Positions 35,043-43,662 of a DNA stretch of 64,000 nt are shown here, in pieces (position 1 is the first letter of the stretch; the number at the start of each line of letters is the position of its first letter). The translations under genes and the position numbers were made by a program. Where the stretch lies: positions 1 to 64,000 of the forward strand of contig CAILJB010000064.1 of assembly GCA_903834465.1 (NCBI GenBank), given 5' to 3'. The notes beneath the pieces are model-generated. The model saw only the letters and a list, made by a program, of their open reading frames with translations, did no database searches and was not told where the DNA came from. The stretch is from an uncultured Pseudomonadota bacterium. Lineage in GTDB: Bacteria; Pseudomonadota; Gammaproteobacteria; Methylococcales; Methylomonadaceae.

Positions 35043-37274
35043 ATGCTCGCAATTAAAAACAAAGCCAATATCATGAGTTTCAAAACGAAAATAACATTAG
35101 GTTTTTTTACCATTATTGGATTGATGGTCGTTGTGATTGTTTCGACACTGATTAACTATTCACGCACTGAACAAGATTTACAAAAAATAAAAGATGTGTT
35201 TTTGCCAAATGCGTTACTGTCTGGGCAAATGGCACGCGATATTGTTCAAACACAGCAATTTTTAAATAATGTTTCTGCAACACGAAATCCCGCCGCTTTT
35301 GTGGATGCCGAACATTCACGGGAAGATTTTAAAAACGGTATTGAACAATATCGACAATATGCCGCCAACGATGCCAATAAATTAAAAGCCATTGATACAT
35401 TAGAAATGGGATTTAACCAATTTTATACTGATGGAAAACGGATGGCGGAAGCCTATTTAAATGAAGGCTCGGAGGCGGGCGATCAACTGATGAATGATTT
35501 TGACCACGCCGCCAGCAAATTATCGTCACAAATGATTCGACTCAGAAATAGCGAATCCAATGGTGCAAAGGCGAGCATTCAAAATATTTTTGATGATACG
35601 CAAAAAATGCGTAACACTTTATGGCTGATGGCAGCGGTCATTATTGGTTTAGCGATTACGATTGCGTTGTTATTAAGTTATTATTTAGGTAAACAATTAG
35701 GTATTGACCCCTCTCACGCCAAAACGATTGCCAAAGAAATCGCAGAAGGTAATTTGTCGCGTGATATTCAGTTGCACAAAAACGATAAAGACAGTCTGCT
35801 GCACTCAATTAAAAATATGCAGCAAAAATTATTGGTGCGCCGCACCGAAGAACGACAAGCCGCTGCCGAAATTTTACGCATTAAAATTGGTTTAGATAAT
35901 GCCAGCAAAGGCATCATGATGGCCGATAACAATCGAAATATTATGTATCTCAACAATGCGGCGAAAAAAATATTAAAACAATATGAAGTAGAAGTTAAAG
36001 AATCTGACCTACGTTTTAATGTCGATGATTTAATTGGTTTGAACATCGACATGTTCCACAAAAATTCTGCTCATCAAATAGAATTGCTCAATTCGATGAC
36101 GGAAAGTATTTTTTCTTATGCAAAATTGGGTAGTCGTACGATGACAGTTGTGGCAAGCCCAATTCTAAACGAACAGGGTCAACGATTAGGCACAGTTGCC
36201 GAATGGTACGATTGCACTGCTGAAGTGATTGTTGAACAAGAAGTTGCCGAAATTGTAACCGCGGCAAGTCATGGCGATTTTTCACAACGTTTTAATTTAG
36301 AAGGTAAAGAAGACTTCTTACTTGATTTAACAAAAGGTTTAAATCAATTGCTCGAAACGTGCGAAGCGGGATTGAGTGATATTGCACATGTGTTAGCCGC
36401 CATTTCGCGTGGTGATTTGACTGAAACCATCACCAATCATTATGAAGGCACATTTGGCGAACTTAAAAATGACACCAATGCCACGGTTGAAAAACTCAAA
36501 ACGATGATTGTACAAATTAAAAATGCGACGGATAACATTTATAACGGCGCAAAAGAGATTTCTTCCGGTAATAATGATTTGTCTCGCCGCACAGAAATGC
36601 AAGCGGCGCGTTTACAAGAAACCACGGCGAGTATGGCGCAATTAACGCAGGCGGTACAACACAACGTGAATAATGCTCAACAGGCAGATGAATTAGTTGC
36701 CAATGCGGTCAATATTGCAATGCAAGGCGGTGAAGTCGTTGAAAACGTCGTTAAAACGATGAGCGATATAAACGAATCATCGAGTCAAATTGAAAATATT
36801 ATCACTGTGATTGATGACATTGCTTTTCAAACCAACATTCTTGCGTTAAATGCAGCAGTAGAAGCGGCTCGAGCCGGTGAACAAGGAAAAGGTTTTGCTG
36901 TGGTTGCTGTCGAAGTACGAGCGTTAGCACAACGTTCAGCTGTGGCGGCGGATGAAATTAAAAAATTGATTGCCGATTCAGTTACTAAAGTGAATGGCGG
37001 TAGTCAATTAGTGGCGCAAGCGGGGCAAACGATGGATAACGTTATCCATGCAATCCAAGGTGTCACGCAAATTATGAGTGAAATTAGTAGTGCGTCTGCC
37101 GAGCAGAATGCCGACATTGTTCAAGTCAACCAAGCCATTAACCAAATGGATAATGCAACGCAACAAAATGCGGCTTTAGTTGAAGAATCTGCGGCGGCGG
37201 CTGAATCATTAGAACAACAAACGCAAATGCTCGTGACCAGCATCGATAGTTTTAGAATCGATGACCTTAGTTAG
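35043..37274 (+). CDS. Methyl-accepting chemotaxis protein with PAS-like domain
   Basis: 743 residues from ATG 35043; ATG 35073 is an alternative. There are two membrane spans (about 20-42 and 190-212) with a periplasmic four-helix-type sensor between them. A HAMP domain (about 213-265), a PAS-like domain (about 280-395, [15 protein letters not shown]), a second HAMP-like segment and the signalling domain (about 500-735) follow. The signalling tip [20 protein letters not shown] is canonical, so it should drive CheA. No C-terminal CheR pentapeptide (NWETF type) is visible. Its promoter carries a Pho box. No che operon is nearby. Confidence 0.94.
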   Translation: MLAIKNKANIMSFKTKITLGFFTIIGLMVVVIVSTLINYSRTEQDLQKIKDVFLPNALLSGQMARDIVQTQQFLNNVSATRNPAAFVDAEHSREDFKNGIEQYRQYAANDANKLKAIDTLEMGFNQFYTDGKRMAEAYLNEGSEAGDQLMNDFDHAASKLSSQMIRLRNSESNGAKASIQNIFDDTQKMRNTLWLMAAVIIGLAITIALLLSYYLGKQLGIDPSHAKTIAKEIAEGNLSRDIQLHKNDKDSLLHSIKNMQQKLLVRRTEERQAAAEILRIKIGLDNASKGIMMADNNRNIMYLNNAAKKILKQYEVEVKESDLRFNVDDLIGLNIDMFHKNSAHQIELLNSMTESIFSYAKLGSRTMTVVASPILNEQGQRLGTVAEWYDCTAEVIVEQEVAEIVTAASHGDFSQRFNLEGKEDFLLDLTKGLNQLLETCEAGLSDIAHVLAAISRGDLTETITNHYEGTFGELKNDTNATVEKLKTMIVQIKNATDNIYNGAKEISSGNNDLSRRTEMQAARLQETTASMAQLTQAVQHNVNNAQQADELVANAVNIAMQGGEVVENVVKTMSDINESSSQIENIITVIDDIAFQTNILALNAAVEAARAGEQGKGFAVVAVEVRALAQRSAVAADEIKKLIADSVTKVNGGSQLVAQAGQTMDNVIHAIQGVTQIMSEISSASAEQNADIVQVNQAINQMDNATQQNAALVEESAAAAESLEQQTQMLVTSIDSFRIDDLS

Positions 37275-37297
37275 TAAAAAAATTTCAGCTTAATAAA

Positions 37298-37334
37298 CCC
37301 TGCCAATTTTCAACGAAACTGGCAGGGCTTTTGA
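37298..37334 (+). terminator. Intrinsic terminator after the chemoreceptor gene
   Basis: Stem CCCTGCCA / TGGCAGGG around a 14-base loop with a further AA/TT-like extension, followed by CTTTTG. It lies 23 bases after the chemoreceptor stop and just before the convergent HvfA-like genes. Confidence 0.75.
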
Positions 37335-37351
37335 ATTTACGTTACTAAAAA

Positions 37352-37645
37352 TTATTTTTTGGGTTCAGGCGTTTTTACCGAGCTTTCTTTACTTTTTGCA
37401 GCTTCAGTATTTTTACCTTCGTTGTCTTTTGTAGCAGGTTCTGATTTTTTAGCCGCACATGCACCTTCGGCAGTTTTTGGAGCATCCATTTTCATGTTTG
37501 CGCCACATGCCATTTCAGCTTCTGCTAATTGCATATAACCTGACGGTAATTCAGTCACGCCAAACGGATTTACGTCTGCACTCGCAATCCCTGAAATCAA
37601 TGCCGCACTAACAGCAAAAGAAGTTGTAATTTTTTTCATGTTCAA
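37352..37645 (-). CDS. Small HvfA-like secreted peptide with degenerate core (second of pair)
   Basis: 97 residues. Signal peptide (cut after IASA), then DVNPFGVTELPSGYMQLAEAEMACGA, which matches the conserved leader of its larger neighbour. Only two Cys remain in the mature chain (MACG and EGACA). The rest is Lys/Glu/Pro-rich and lacks the EGxCG repeats. It starts 8 bases after the stop of the larger gene and has its own GAGGA ribosome site, so both are on one transcript. It may be a decayed copy or a non-modified partner. By family resemblance it belongs to the HvfA-type metallophore precursors, but the core is weak. Confidence 0.65.
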   Translation of the reverse strand: MNMKKITTSFAVSAALISGIASADVNPFGVTELPSGYMQLAEAEMACGANMKMDAPKTAEGACAAKKSEPATKDNEGKNTEAAKSKESSVKTPEPKK

Positions 37646-37653
37646 TTCCTCGA

Positions 37654-38268
37654 TTATTTTTTAGCAGGATGCACGTCATATAACGGCGAGTTGTCTAATG
37701 CTTTGCCCGTTGATTTCGTTGCACCACACGAACCATCTTTGCCTTTGGTCATTTCACCACAGCCTTGCATGTTTTCGCCGCAACCTTGCATTTTTGCACC
37801 ACATGCGCCTTCTTTGGTTTTAGCATCTGGGCAATTTTTCATATTATCTGCACACGCTGCACCACAACTGCCTTCTTTACCTTTCATATCGCCGCCACAC
37901 GCGCCTTCCTTCATCATTGCACCGTGCATATCGCCGCATGAGCCTTCTTTGCCTTTCATCATCGCACCACAAGAGGATTCCATGCCTTTTTTCATTTTAT
38001 CGCCATCCATCATGTCGCCGCATTTACCTTCGGCAACTTTTGCACCGGCGTTAGATTTTTTACCCGCACATGCGCCTTCAGCGGTTTTGGGTGCGTCCAT
38101 TTTCATGCTTGCGCCGCACGCCATTTCGGCAGCGGCAAGTTGCATATAGCCTGATGATAATTCCGTTGCACCAAACGGATTAGTTTCTGCATTAACAGCG
38201 GTTGCCGCAACGCTAGAAATTAACGCTGCGCCCATCGCAGCAGCAAACGGGGTAGTAATTTTTTTCAT
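37654..38268 (-). CDS. HvfA-like Cys/Met/Gly-rich secreted peptide, candidate RiPP copper metallophore precursor
   Basis: 204 residues. Signal peptide (cut after AVNA), then NPFGATELSSGYMQLAAAEM, the conserved lead of HvfA-type low-complexity proteins. The rest is built from Cys-containing pentads: EGKCG, EGSCG twice, EGACG twice, plus EGACA, DGSCG and two QGCGE, with 13 Cys in all and many Met. In Haemophilus HvfA, EGKCG Cys residues are converted to oxazolone/thioamide copper ligands by a DUF692 (MNIO) enzyme with a DUF2063 partner. Neither enzyme gene lies in this window, so modification would have to be supplied in trans. Copper-related genes follow within 2-6 kb. An AGGAG site precedes the start. 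Confidence 0.75.
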   Translation of the reverse strand: MKKITTPFAAAMGAALISSVAATAVNAETNPFGATELSSGYMQLAAAEMACGASMKMDAPKTAEGACAGKKSNAGAKVAEGKCGDMMDGDKMKKGMESSCGAMMKGKEGSCGDMHGAMMKEGACGGDMKGKEGSCGAACADNMKNCPDAKTKEGACGAKMQGCGENMQGCGEMTKGKDGSCGATKSTGKALDNSPLYDVHPAKK

Positions 38269-38313
38269 TGTGAAAACTCCTATGGACTAAAATAATTATT
38301 GTTATTAAAAACA

Positions 38314-38335
38314 TCGACACTCAAGCCATTGTCGA
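38314..38335 (-). promoter_or_regulatory. Perfect 6-base dyad upstream of the HvfA-like operon
   Basis: TCGACA-N10-TGTCGA, 46 bases before the start of the larger HvfA-like gene. The spacing suits a dimeric repressor or activator. No regulator gene is adjacent. Confidence 0.4.
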
Positions 38336-38356
38336 ATCATGCTTATCATATCAAAG

Positions 38357-39466
38357 TTATCGCCGTTGCTTTATTTCTTGGCTTAATTGATAGGCAGCCA
38401 TCGCATATAACGGGCTGTGGTTATAGCGAGTAATGACATAAAAATTCGGCAATCCCAACCATAATTCATCGCCATCCAACTGTTCAAACGCGAGTAATTT
38501 CACATTGGTATTGGCAGATATATTTTCATTCGTACTGACATTAACACGACCTAATTGCGCTAAAGTTGAGTTAGGTTTTAAGTCTTTACTTAGAACAGAT
38601 TTGTATTGCGTGCCAATCGCATTGGCGCGAACGGCAATATCTTGACCGCGTTGCCAATCATTTTTTGCAAAATAATTCGCCACGCTGGCAATCGCATCGC
38701 GTGGATTGTGCCAAATATCACGGTGTCCATCGTGTTCAAAATCTTTGGCTAACGCTCTGAAACTGCTGGGCATAAATTGCGGATACCCCATTGCGCCGGC
38801 GTAAGAACCGAGTGGTTCGCGCGGATTCATGTTTTCTTCACGGCATAGCAATAAAAAGTTTTCGAGTTCACTAGTAAAAAAAGCACTGCGGGGCGGATAA
38901 GCAAACGCTAACGTCGCTAAGGCATCAAGGACGCGATGATTGCCCATATTTTTACCGTAGCCGGTTTCTACACCAATAATGGCGACGATAATTTCCGAAG
39001 GCACACCCGTTTGTTGCGACACACTGGTTAATGCTTCTGCATTCTCGCGCCAAAATTTCACCCCACCGTCAATTCTTGCTTCCGTTAGAAAAATTTTGCG
39101 ATATTTATACCAAGGCAATCCTTCAGAAGGTGAGGCGATACGCTTCAAAATGCTTTCTTTGATAACTGCTGATTCCAACAATTTTGTCAATTCAAATTCA
39201 TTGAAATGATGTTTTGTGACCATTTGCCGCACGAAATTTTTAACGTTGGCGTTAATCGATAACGGTGTTGTTATTTCAGGCAACGTTGGTTTTGCAATCG
39301 GTGGTGAGGGTTTTGGTTGAGCAGCAGTCGGTAGTGCAATCTGTTCAGTAAGCGGCACAGTGGTGATTTCACGTTCTGGCGTGGTGCTACATGATGTTAA
39401 ATTTAATGCTGCGGTAATTGTTAGCGCGTAATAAAAATAACGGGGAAAAGTAATCAATCTTTTCAT
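38357..39466 (-). CDS. mltB: Lytic murein transglycosylase B, lipoprotein
   Basis: 369 residues. The N-terminus is a lipoprotein signal with lipobox LTSC (Cys26), so the enzyme is anchored to the outer membrane and faces the periplasm. A Pro-rich linker (about 40-70) leads to the SLT_2 domain. The catalytic Glu is Glu167 in GVETGYGKNMG, followed by ALATLAFAYPPRS and GAMGYPQFMPSS. It cleaves peptidoglycan glycan strands to anhydro-muropeptides. It is transcribed away from the copper cluster and lies 88 bases downstream of the HvfA-like upstream region. The fit to MltB is good in length and motifs. Confidence 0.93.
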   Translation of the reverse strand: MKRLITFPRYFYYALTITAALNLTSCSTTPEREITTVPLTEQIALPTAAQPKPSPPIAKPTLPEITTPLSINANVKNFVRQMVTKHHFNEFELTKLLESAVIKESILKRIASPSEGLPWYKYRKIFLTEARIDGGVKFWRENAEALTSVSQQTGVPSEIIVAIIGVETGYGKNMGNHRVLDALATLAFAYPPRSAFFTSELENFLLLCREENMNPREPLGSYAGAMGYPQFMPSSFRALAKDFEHDGHRDIWHNPRDAIASVANYFAKNDWQRGQDIAVRANAIGTQYKSVLSKDLKPNSTLAQLGRVNVSTNENISANTNVKLLAFEQLDGDELWLGLPNFYVITRYNHSPLYAMAAYQLSQEIKQRR

Positions 39467-39716
39467 GACATCGTTTTAAAAATTAGGGAAATCAGCTATT
39501 AACGGTAGATATTATTCTTGTCGATACAATTGTTCAACCAAAGTGCGGCAAATAACATATAAATACTGCGGCATATCACATGTTTTTTAAAATTCAATCA
39601 CATGATTCGATGATAACATATTGAAATTAAATAAATTATTTTTTGGTACAAACCATGCAATAGAAGTTGAAATATTCGCATTTTAACTCCACTTATCCAA
39701 CGTAGAGGTTTTAGCC

Positions 39717-39932
39717 ATGAACAACGAAACAACTCGTAAATCAGCAAAAAATAATAACACCGCATTATTACTGGGAGCAGGGCTTGCTGTGACATCAATG
39801 ATTATTTTACCGGCGTTTGCCATGCGATTAGGTTTGGGCGCAAGTTTAACGGGGGCGTTACGCATTGCCTTGATGAAAGCCTCTAGCAAAGCCGTACAAG
39901 GTCAATTGATACAAGATAAAGCCAATTGTTAA
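39717..39932 (+). CDS. Small membrane protein at the head of the copper cluster
   Basis: 71 residues with a GAGG ribosome site. Two hydrophobic helices (about 16-36 and 40-55; ALLLGAGLAVTSMIILPAFAM and LGASLTGALRIALMKA) are separated by an Arg, with a polar N-terminus rich in Asn and Lys. The last residue is Cys. No family recognised. The 250 bases upstream separate it from the divergent mltB. The next gene, a metal-site mini-protein, has its own promoter, so this gene may be transcribed on its own or with the cluster. Confidence 0.55.
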   Translation: MNNETTRKSAKNNNTALLLGAGLAVTSMIILPAFAMRLGLGASLTGALRIALMKASSKAVQGQLIQDKANC

Positions 39933-39950
39933 TTCAAAAATATTGCATGA

Positions 39951-39979
39951 TTGTGACCGCCACTAAGTTTTGCTACTAT
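39951..39979 (+). promoter_or_regulatory. Sigma-70 promoter before the metal-binding mini-protein
   Basis: TTGTGA (39951-39956), 17-base spacer, TACTAT (39974-39979) with an extended TG one base upstream. It lies 35 bases before ATG 40014 and likely drives the small copper genes. Confidence 0.55.
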
Positions 39980-40013
39980 GTCAGTTGAGTTATAACACCT
40001 ACAGGTTAGTGTG

Positions 40014-40169
40014 ATGAGTGAAGAAAAAAAAGCCTGCGACTTATGTGGGCTTACAGTTGAAGTGTCGGGTTTTACGTTAAAAATGAAAGACGGTGAAAAA
40101 ATCTTTTGTTGCGAAGGCTGCAAAGGAATTTATCAAATGCTGCATGAAGACGAAATATTACCTGAATAA
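40014..40169 (+). CDS. 51-residue metal-binding mini-protein, like the Cys domain of copper ATPases
   Basis: A short frame, ATG 40014 to TAA 40167-40169, with an AGG ribosome site about 8 bases upstream. It begins MSEEKKACDLCGL and contains FCCEGCKGIYQMLHED. The pattern CxxC ... FCCxGC is that of the putative metal-binding domain found at the N-terminus of CcoI/FixI-type copper ATPases (ATPase-cat_bd family), here made as a free protein. It likely holds Cu(I) or delivers it to the ATPase encoded 1 kb downstream, whose own N-terminus lacks this domain. It is 12 bases from the next gene. Confidence 0.7.
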   Translation: MSEEKKACDLCGLTVEVSGFTLKMKDGEKIFCCEGCKGIYQMLHEDEILPE

Positions 40170-40181
40170 TTTTAAGGTTCG

Positions 40182-40490
40182 ATGATGACAAGCAAAGCCG
40201 TGAAAAAAGCACACAAATCTATTTGGCAAGATGGTGATTCGATGCCAAAAGAAATTTTTAAAGGCTCTATCGCCTCAGCCGTCGTTTATAGTGGGAGTAA
40301 AGTAATGAGTATCGCAGTTAAGAATCCAGTTGTCGTATTTGGTTTGGGACTTGTCAGTGGTTTTTTGATTCACAAATACCGCAAAGACATTATCGCAAGC
40401 ACTACCAAAGTGGTTGATGCGGGTAAAGACTTCGTTTTACAACAAAAAGAAAACTTGGAAGACTTAGTCGCTGAAACTAAAGAAAGCTAA
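40182..40490 (+). CDS. Single-span membrane protein of the copper cluster
   Basis: 102 residues. A basic start is followed by one membrane span (about 43-62, NPVVVFGLGLVSGFLIH), then a charged helical tail (about 63-102). No Cys, so no obvious metal site. No named family recognised. It begins 12 bases after the metal-binding mini-protein and ends before a strong terminator, so those two form one short transcript. A tethering or scaffolding role for the copper chaperone is inferred from position alone. Confidence 0.6.
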   Translation: MMTSKAVKKAHKSIWQDGDSMPKEIFKGSIASAVVYSGSKVMSIAVKNPVVVFGLGLVSGFLIHKYRKDIIASTTKVVDAGKDFVLQQKENLEDLVAETKES

Positions 40491-40505
40491 GTTTTATTAG
40501 ATTCA

Positions 40506-40548
40506 ATTTAAAAACGGGTTTTTCTAGCATCGCGCGAGAAAAGCCCGT
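40506..40548 (+). terminator. Intrinsic terminator inside the copper cluster
   Basis: Long stem AAAACGGG-TTTTCT / AGAAAA-GCCCGTTTT with one mismatch-type bulge, then GTTTTCC. It separates the small-gene transcript from the HMA-like/ATPase genes. Confidence 0.75.
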
Positions 40549-40577
40549 TTTGTTTTCCAACCGATTTCATTAAGCCT

Positions 40578-41198
40578 ATGTCCATTCAAAAACAATGTGT
40601 ATTGCGCCATCGCGCCGAAGGTCATGTCCGATTTCAATTGCCTGCGGAATTATGTTATCGGGATGTTGCCGAAAATGTCGCCGCAAAAATTAAAGCCATT
40701 GACGGTGTTTATCGCGTTAATTTTTATGCTAGACAAGGTAAAGTTTCGATTCGTTTTCAAGAAAACGTGTGTGATTTTAAACAGTTGGTTAAACAATTAT
40801 TTGAGCTATTTGCTGAATTAGAAAAGACTGGTGCGTTAATTATTCAAAATGAAAAAAAGACAAGTGCAATTAAAAAATTAGGCACGAAAGTTAGTGCAAA
40901 AGCCGATAACTTTGCCGTGACACGCTGGTTTAAAGCTAAAACGGTCGAAGCTAAAGAAACATTACAGGCTGCAAAAATTATTACCAAACTCAGTTTAAAA
41001 AAACCAAATGGGCTGATTAAAGATCCTGAAAAAGCCATTATCGATTTTTTGAATGATATTTTGGTGTTGTTTTTAATTCGCACACATTGGGAACACATTA
41101 CAAAATTATGGCTACTCAGTCCGTTTAAATACCGCTACGAGTGGCTCGCTACGTTTTATATGTTCTTCTTGTTAATTCGTTCGCGTAGACCAAAATAA
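40578..41198 (+). CDS. HMA-like domain protein with C-terminal membrane segment
   Basis: 206 residues. The N-terminal 85 residues have a ferredoxin-like HMA fold pattern (RHRAEGHVRFQLP, AIDGVYRVNFYARQGKVSIRF), but there is no CxxC pair, so it is of the metal-free HMA_2 type. A Lys-rich linker (about 85-135) and one C-terminal hydrophobic segment (about 180-200, FYMFFLLI) follow. The following ATPase begins with a similar CxxC-less HMA-like region, so the two probably interact. It is 15 bases upstream of the ATPase and cotranscribed with it. Confidence 0.68.
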   Translation: MSIQKQCVLRHRAEGHVRFQLPAELCYRDVAENVAAKIKAIDGVYRVNFYARQGKVSIRFQENVCDFKQLVKQLFELFAELEKTGALIIQNEKKTSAIKKLGTKVSAKADNFAVTRWFKAKTVEAKETLQAAKIITKLSLKKPNGLIKDPEKAIIDFLNDILVLFLIRTHWEHITKLWLLSPFKYRYEWLATFYMFFLLIRSRRPK

Positions 41199-41213
41199 AA
41201 AAAGGTAACATCA

Positions 41214-43649
41214 GTGACCCACAAAAACTTCCAAATAGTTCACCAACTCGCGCGACGCATTCGGATTACGTCGCCGATTATTAAAAATGACCAAGAACGC
41301 GCGTATATTTTTGAAATTATTTTAAAAAAACGCCCTGAAATTAAGCGTGTCAAAACCGTTTATGAGATTGGTTCTGTCACCATCGAATTTGACCCCGCAG
41401 GTTTGCCGAAAAAGAATTTGCTGATTTTGCTCGATGCTGTTTTAGGCAATATCGCGCACAAAAGCCCCGCATTAGCGCATCACGAACGCAAACATTTTGA
41501 TGGCAAACTGCAAGATATTGATTTAGCTGTCGAAGGAATGAGCTGCGCGTCATGTGCGCTCTTAATTGAAATGGTTTTAAAACGCGACGAGCGTGTGAAA
41601 GAGGCGAGTGTGAATTTCAGCACCTCGACGCTTTCGGTTCAAGGACAATTAAGCAAAGACGATGTGGGGCAATTAGTCAGTCATATTGGTTATACAACCT
41701 ATCCAATGGATACGCTTTCACAACGTAAAAAACTTATCGAAAAAGAACAAAGTCGCGTTGCCACAGCTAAACATCGTTTTATGTGGTCGGCGATTTTAAG
41801 CACGCCCGTGATTATTGCAGGTATGGCAATGGTTACGTCACGCAAACTGCATTGGATGCAACTCGCTTTAACAACGCCCGTGGTGTTTTGGGCAGGCTTT
41901 CCCTTTTTTGCGAAAGCATGGCGGTTAGCTAGGCAACGCGCGGCAAACATGGACTCGCTCATCGCCTTAGGTGTTGGAAGTGCTTACGGTTATAGCTTGC
42001 CTGCATTTTTAAATCGTCGCGGACATTTATATTTTGAAGCGGCGGCGGCGATTATTACTTTCGTTTTACTCGGACGTTATTTAGAAGAACGTGCCAAAGG
42101 CAAAGCAGGCGAGGCAATTCGCCAATTAGTGGATTTGCAACCACAAACGGCAACTCGATTAAAAGGGGATTTGGAAGAAATCGTAGATGTAGATTTGCTC
42201 GAAATCGATGACATCATTTTGGTTCGACCTGGTGAAAAAATTCCAACGGATGGCATCGTTATTTACGGCGTTTCAACGGTTGATGAATCGATGGTCACAG
42301 GTGAAAGTTTGCCTGTTGTGAAAAATGAAGGTTCCAAAGTCATTGGTGGTTGTGTGAATGGAAATGGTGCATTGCGCGTAAAAGTCACTGCAATCGGCAT
42401 GGATACCGTTTTAGCGGGCATCGTTCACATGGTTGACCAAGCGCAATCCACAAAATTACCGATTCAAAAACACGTCGATAGAATTTCAGCCATTTTTGTG
42501 CCGTCGGTGATGGCGTTATCAGCTTTAACGTTGGTTGGTTGGCTTGCGGCAGGCGCGTCATTTGGTTTTGCATTCGGCAACGCAATTACAGTTTTGTTAA
42601 TTGCTTGCCCTTGTGCGTTAGGATTAGCAACCCCTGCGGCAATTATGGTCGGCGCAGGGCAAGCCGCACGCGAAGGCATTTATATTCGCAACGGTGAAAG
42701 TTTAGAAACCGCCGCAAAACTCAACGTTATCGTGTTCGACAAAACAGGCACAATTACCGAAGGCAAACCGAAAGTGACGGACTTGTTAAAACTTTCACGA
42801 TTAAGCGAAGTCAATATCATCAAATTAGCCGCCTCAGCGGAACATAATTCGGAACATTTTTTAGGCAAAGCGATTGTGGCTTACGCTGTCGAAAAAGAAA
42901 TTGAATTAGAAACGTGTACCCATTTCCAAAGCGAAACAGGACGTGGCATTGAAGCCGAGATTGATGGCAAAACTATTTTGCTTGGCAACAAAGCGTGGTT
43001 GATTGAACAAAGCGTTTCAATTGACGGTTTGCAAAATGCGGCAGGTGATTTTGCTTCGCAAGGAAAAACCCCCGTTTTCATGGCAATCAACGGCAAAGAA
43101 GCGGCGGTTTTTGGCATTGCCGACAAAGCGCGACCTGATGCAGCAGCGGCAATTTTACGATTAAAAAATCAAGGGATTGAAACCTTAATTGTCACAGGCG
43201 ACACCGAAAAAACCGCGCTTTATATTGCCGCAAAAGTGGGCATTGAAACCGTGATTGCAAATGCCACGCCTGAGCAAAAATTAAGCGTGATTCGAGACTA
43301 TCAAGCCCAAGGTAAAAAAGTCGGCATGATTGGCGATGGCATCAACGACGCGCCAGCACTTGCGGCGGCAGATGTAGGTTTTGCAATTGGTACAGGAACG
43401 GATGTGGCAATTGAATCAGCAGATATGACGTTGGTTCAGGGTGATATTTCCAAAGTCACAAACGGCATTGAATTAAGCAAAAAAACGATTACTGTCATCA
43501 AACAAAATTTATTTTGGGCATTTGGCTACAACACCATTGCGATTCCCGTTGCGATGGCGGGACGTTTAAACCCGATGATTGCCTCAGCGGCAATGGCACT
43601 AAGTTCTGTGTCGGTGATAGTGAATTCGTTACGTTTAAATAAAAATTAA
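41214..43649 (+). CDS. Cu(I)-type P1B ATPase
   Basis: 811 residues from GTG 41214 with an AAGG ribosome site. Order: a CxxC-less HMA-like region (1-90), an HMA domain with MSCASC (about 102-165), eight membrane spans with the metal-site [12 protein letters not shown] in the sixth, the phosphorylation motif [11 protein letters not shown], and the hinge [20 protein letters not shown]. The late spans carry FGYNTIAIP and [14 protein letters not shown] (YN and MxxSS), the Cu(I) set of class P1B-1. The nucleotide-site motif reads SEHFLGKAI rather than SEHPLAKAI, so the usual His-Pro is changed. It exports Cu(I) across the inner membrane, either for detoxification or to load periplasmic or membrane copper enzymes. 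It is followed after 13 bases by a TauE/SafE protein. Confidence 0.93.
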   Translation: MTHKNFQIVHQLARRIRITSPIIKNDQERAYIFEIILKKRPEIKRVKTVYEIGSVTIEFDPAGLPKKNLLILLDAVLGNIAHKSPALAHHERKHFDGKLQDIDLAVEGMSCASCALLIEMVLKRDERVKEASVNFSTSTLSVQGQLSKDDVGQLVSHIGYTTYPMDTLSQRKKLIEKEQSRVATAKHRFMWSAILSTPVIIAGMAMVTSRKLHWMQLALTTPVVFWAGFPFFAKAWRLARQRAANMDSLIALGVGSAYGYSLPAFLNRRGHLYFEAAAAIITFVLLGRYLEERAKGKAGEAIRQLVDLQPQTATRLKGDLEEIVDVDLLEIDDIILVRPGEKIPTDGIVIYGVSTVDESMVTGESLPVVKNEGSKVIGGCVNGNGALRVKVTAIGMDTVLAGIVHMVDQAQSTKLPIQKHVDRISAIFVPSVMALSALTLVGWLAAGASFGFAFGNAITVLLIACPCALGLATPAAIMVGAGQAAREGIYIRNGESLETAAKLNVIVFDKTGTITEGKPKVTDLLKLSRLSEVNIIKLAASAEHNSEHFLGKAIVAYAVEKEIELETCTHFQSETGRGIEAEIDGKTILLGNKAWLIEQSVSIDGLQNAAGDFASQGKTPVFMAINGKEAAVFGIADKARPDAAAAILRLKNQGIETLIVTGDTEKTALYIAAKVGIETVIANATPEQKLSVIRDYQAQGKKVGMIGDGINDAPALAAADVGFAIGTGTDVAIESADMTLVQGDISKVTNGIELSKKTITVIKQNLFWAFGYNTIAIPVAMAGRLNPMIASAAMALSSVSVIVNSLRLNKN

Positions 43650-43662
43650 AAAAGGAGCTTTT

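Noticed and set aside
37691-38149. Plus-strand frame of 152 codons opposite the HvfA-like gene
   Set aside because: Proline/serine/histidine-rich mirror of the repeated codons on the other strand; no ribosome site or family.
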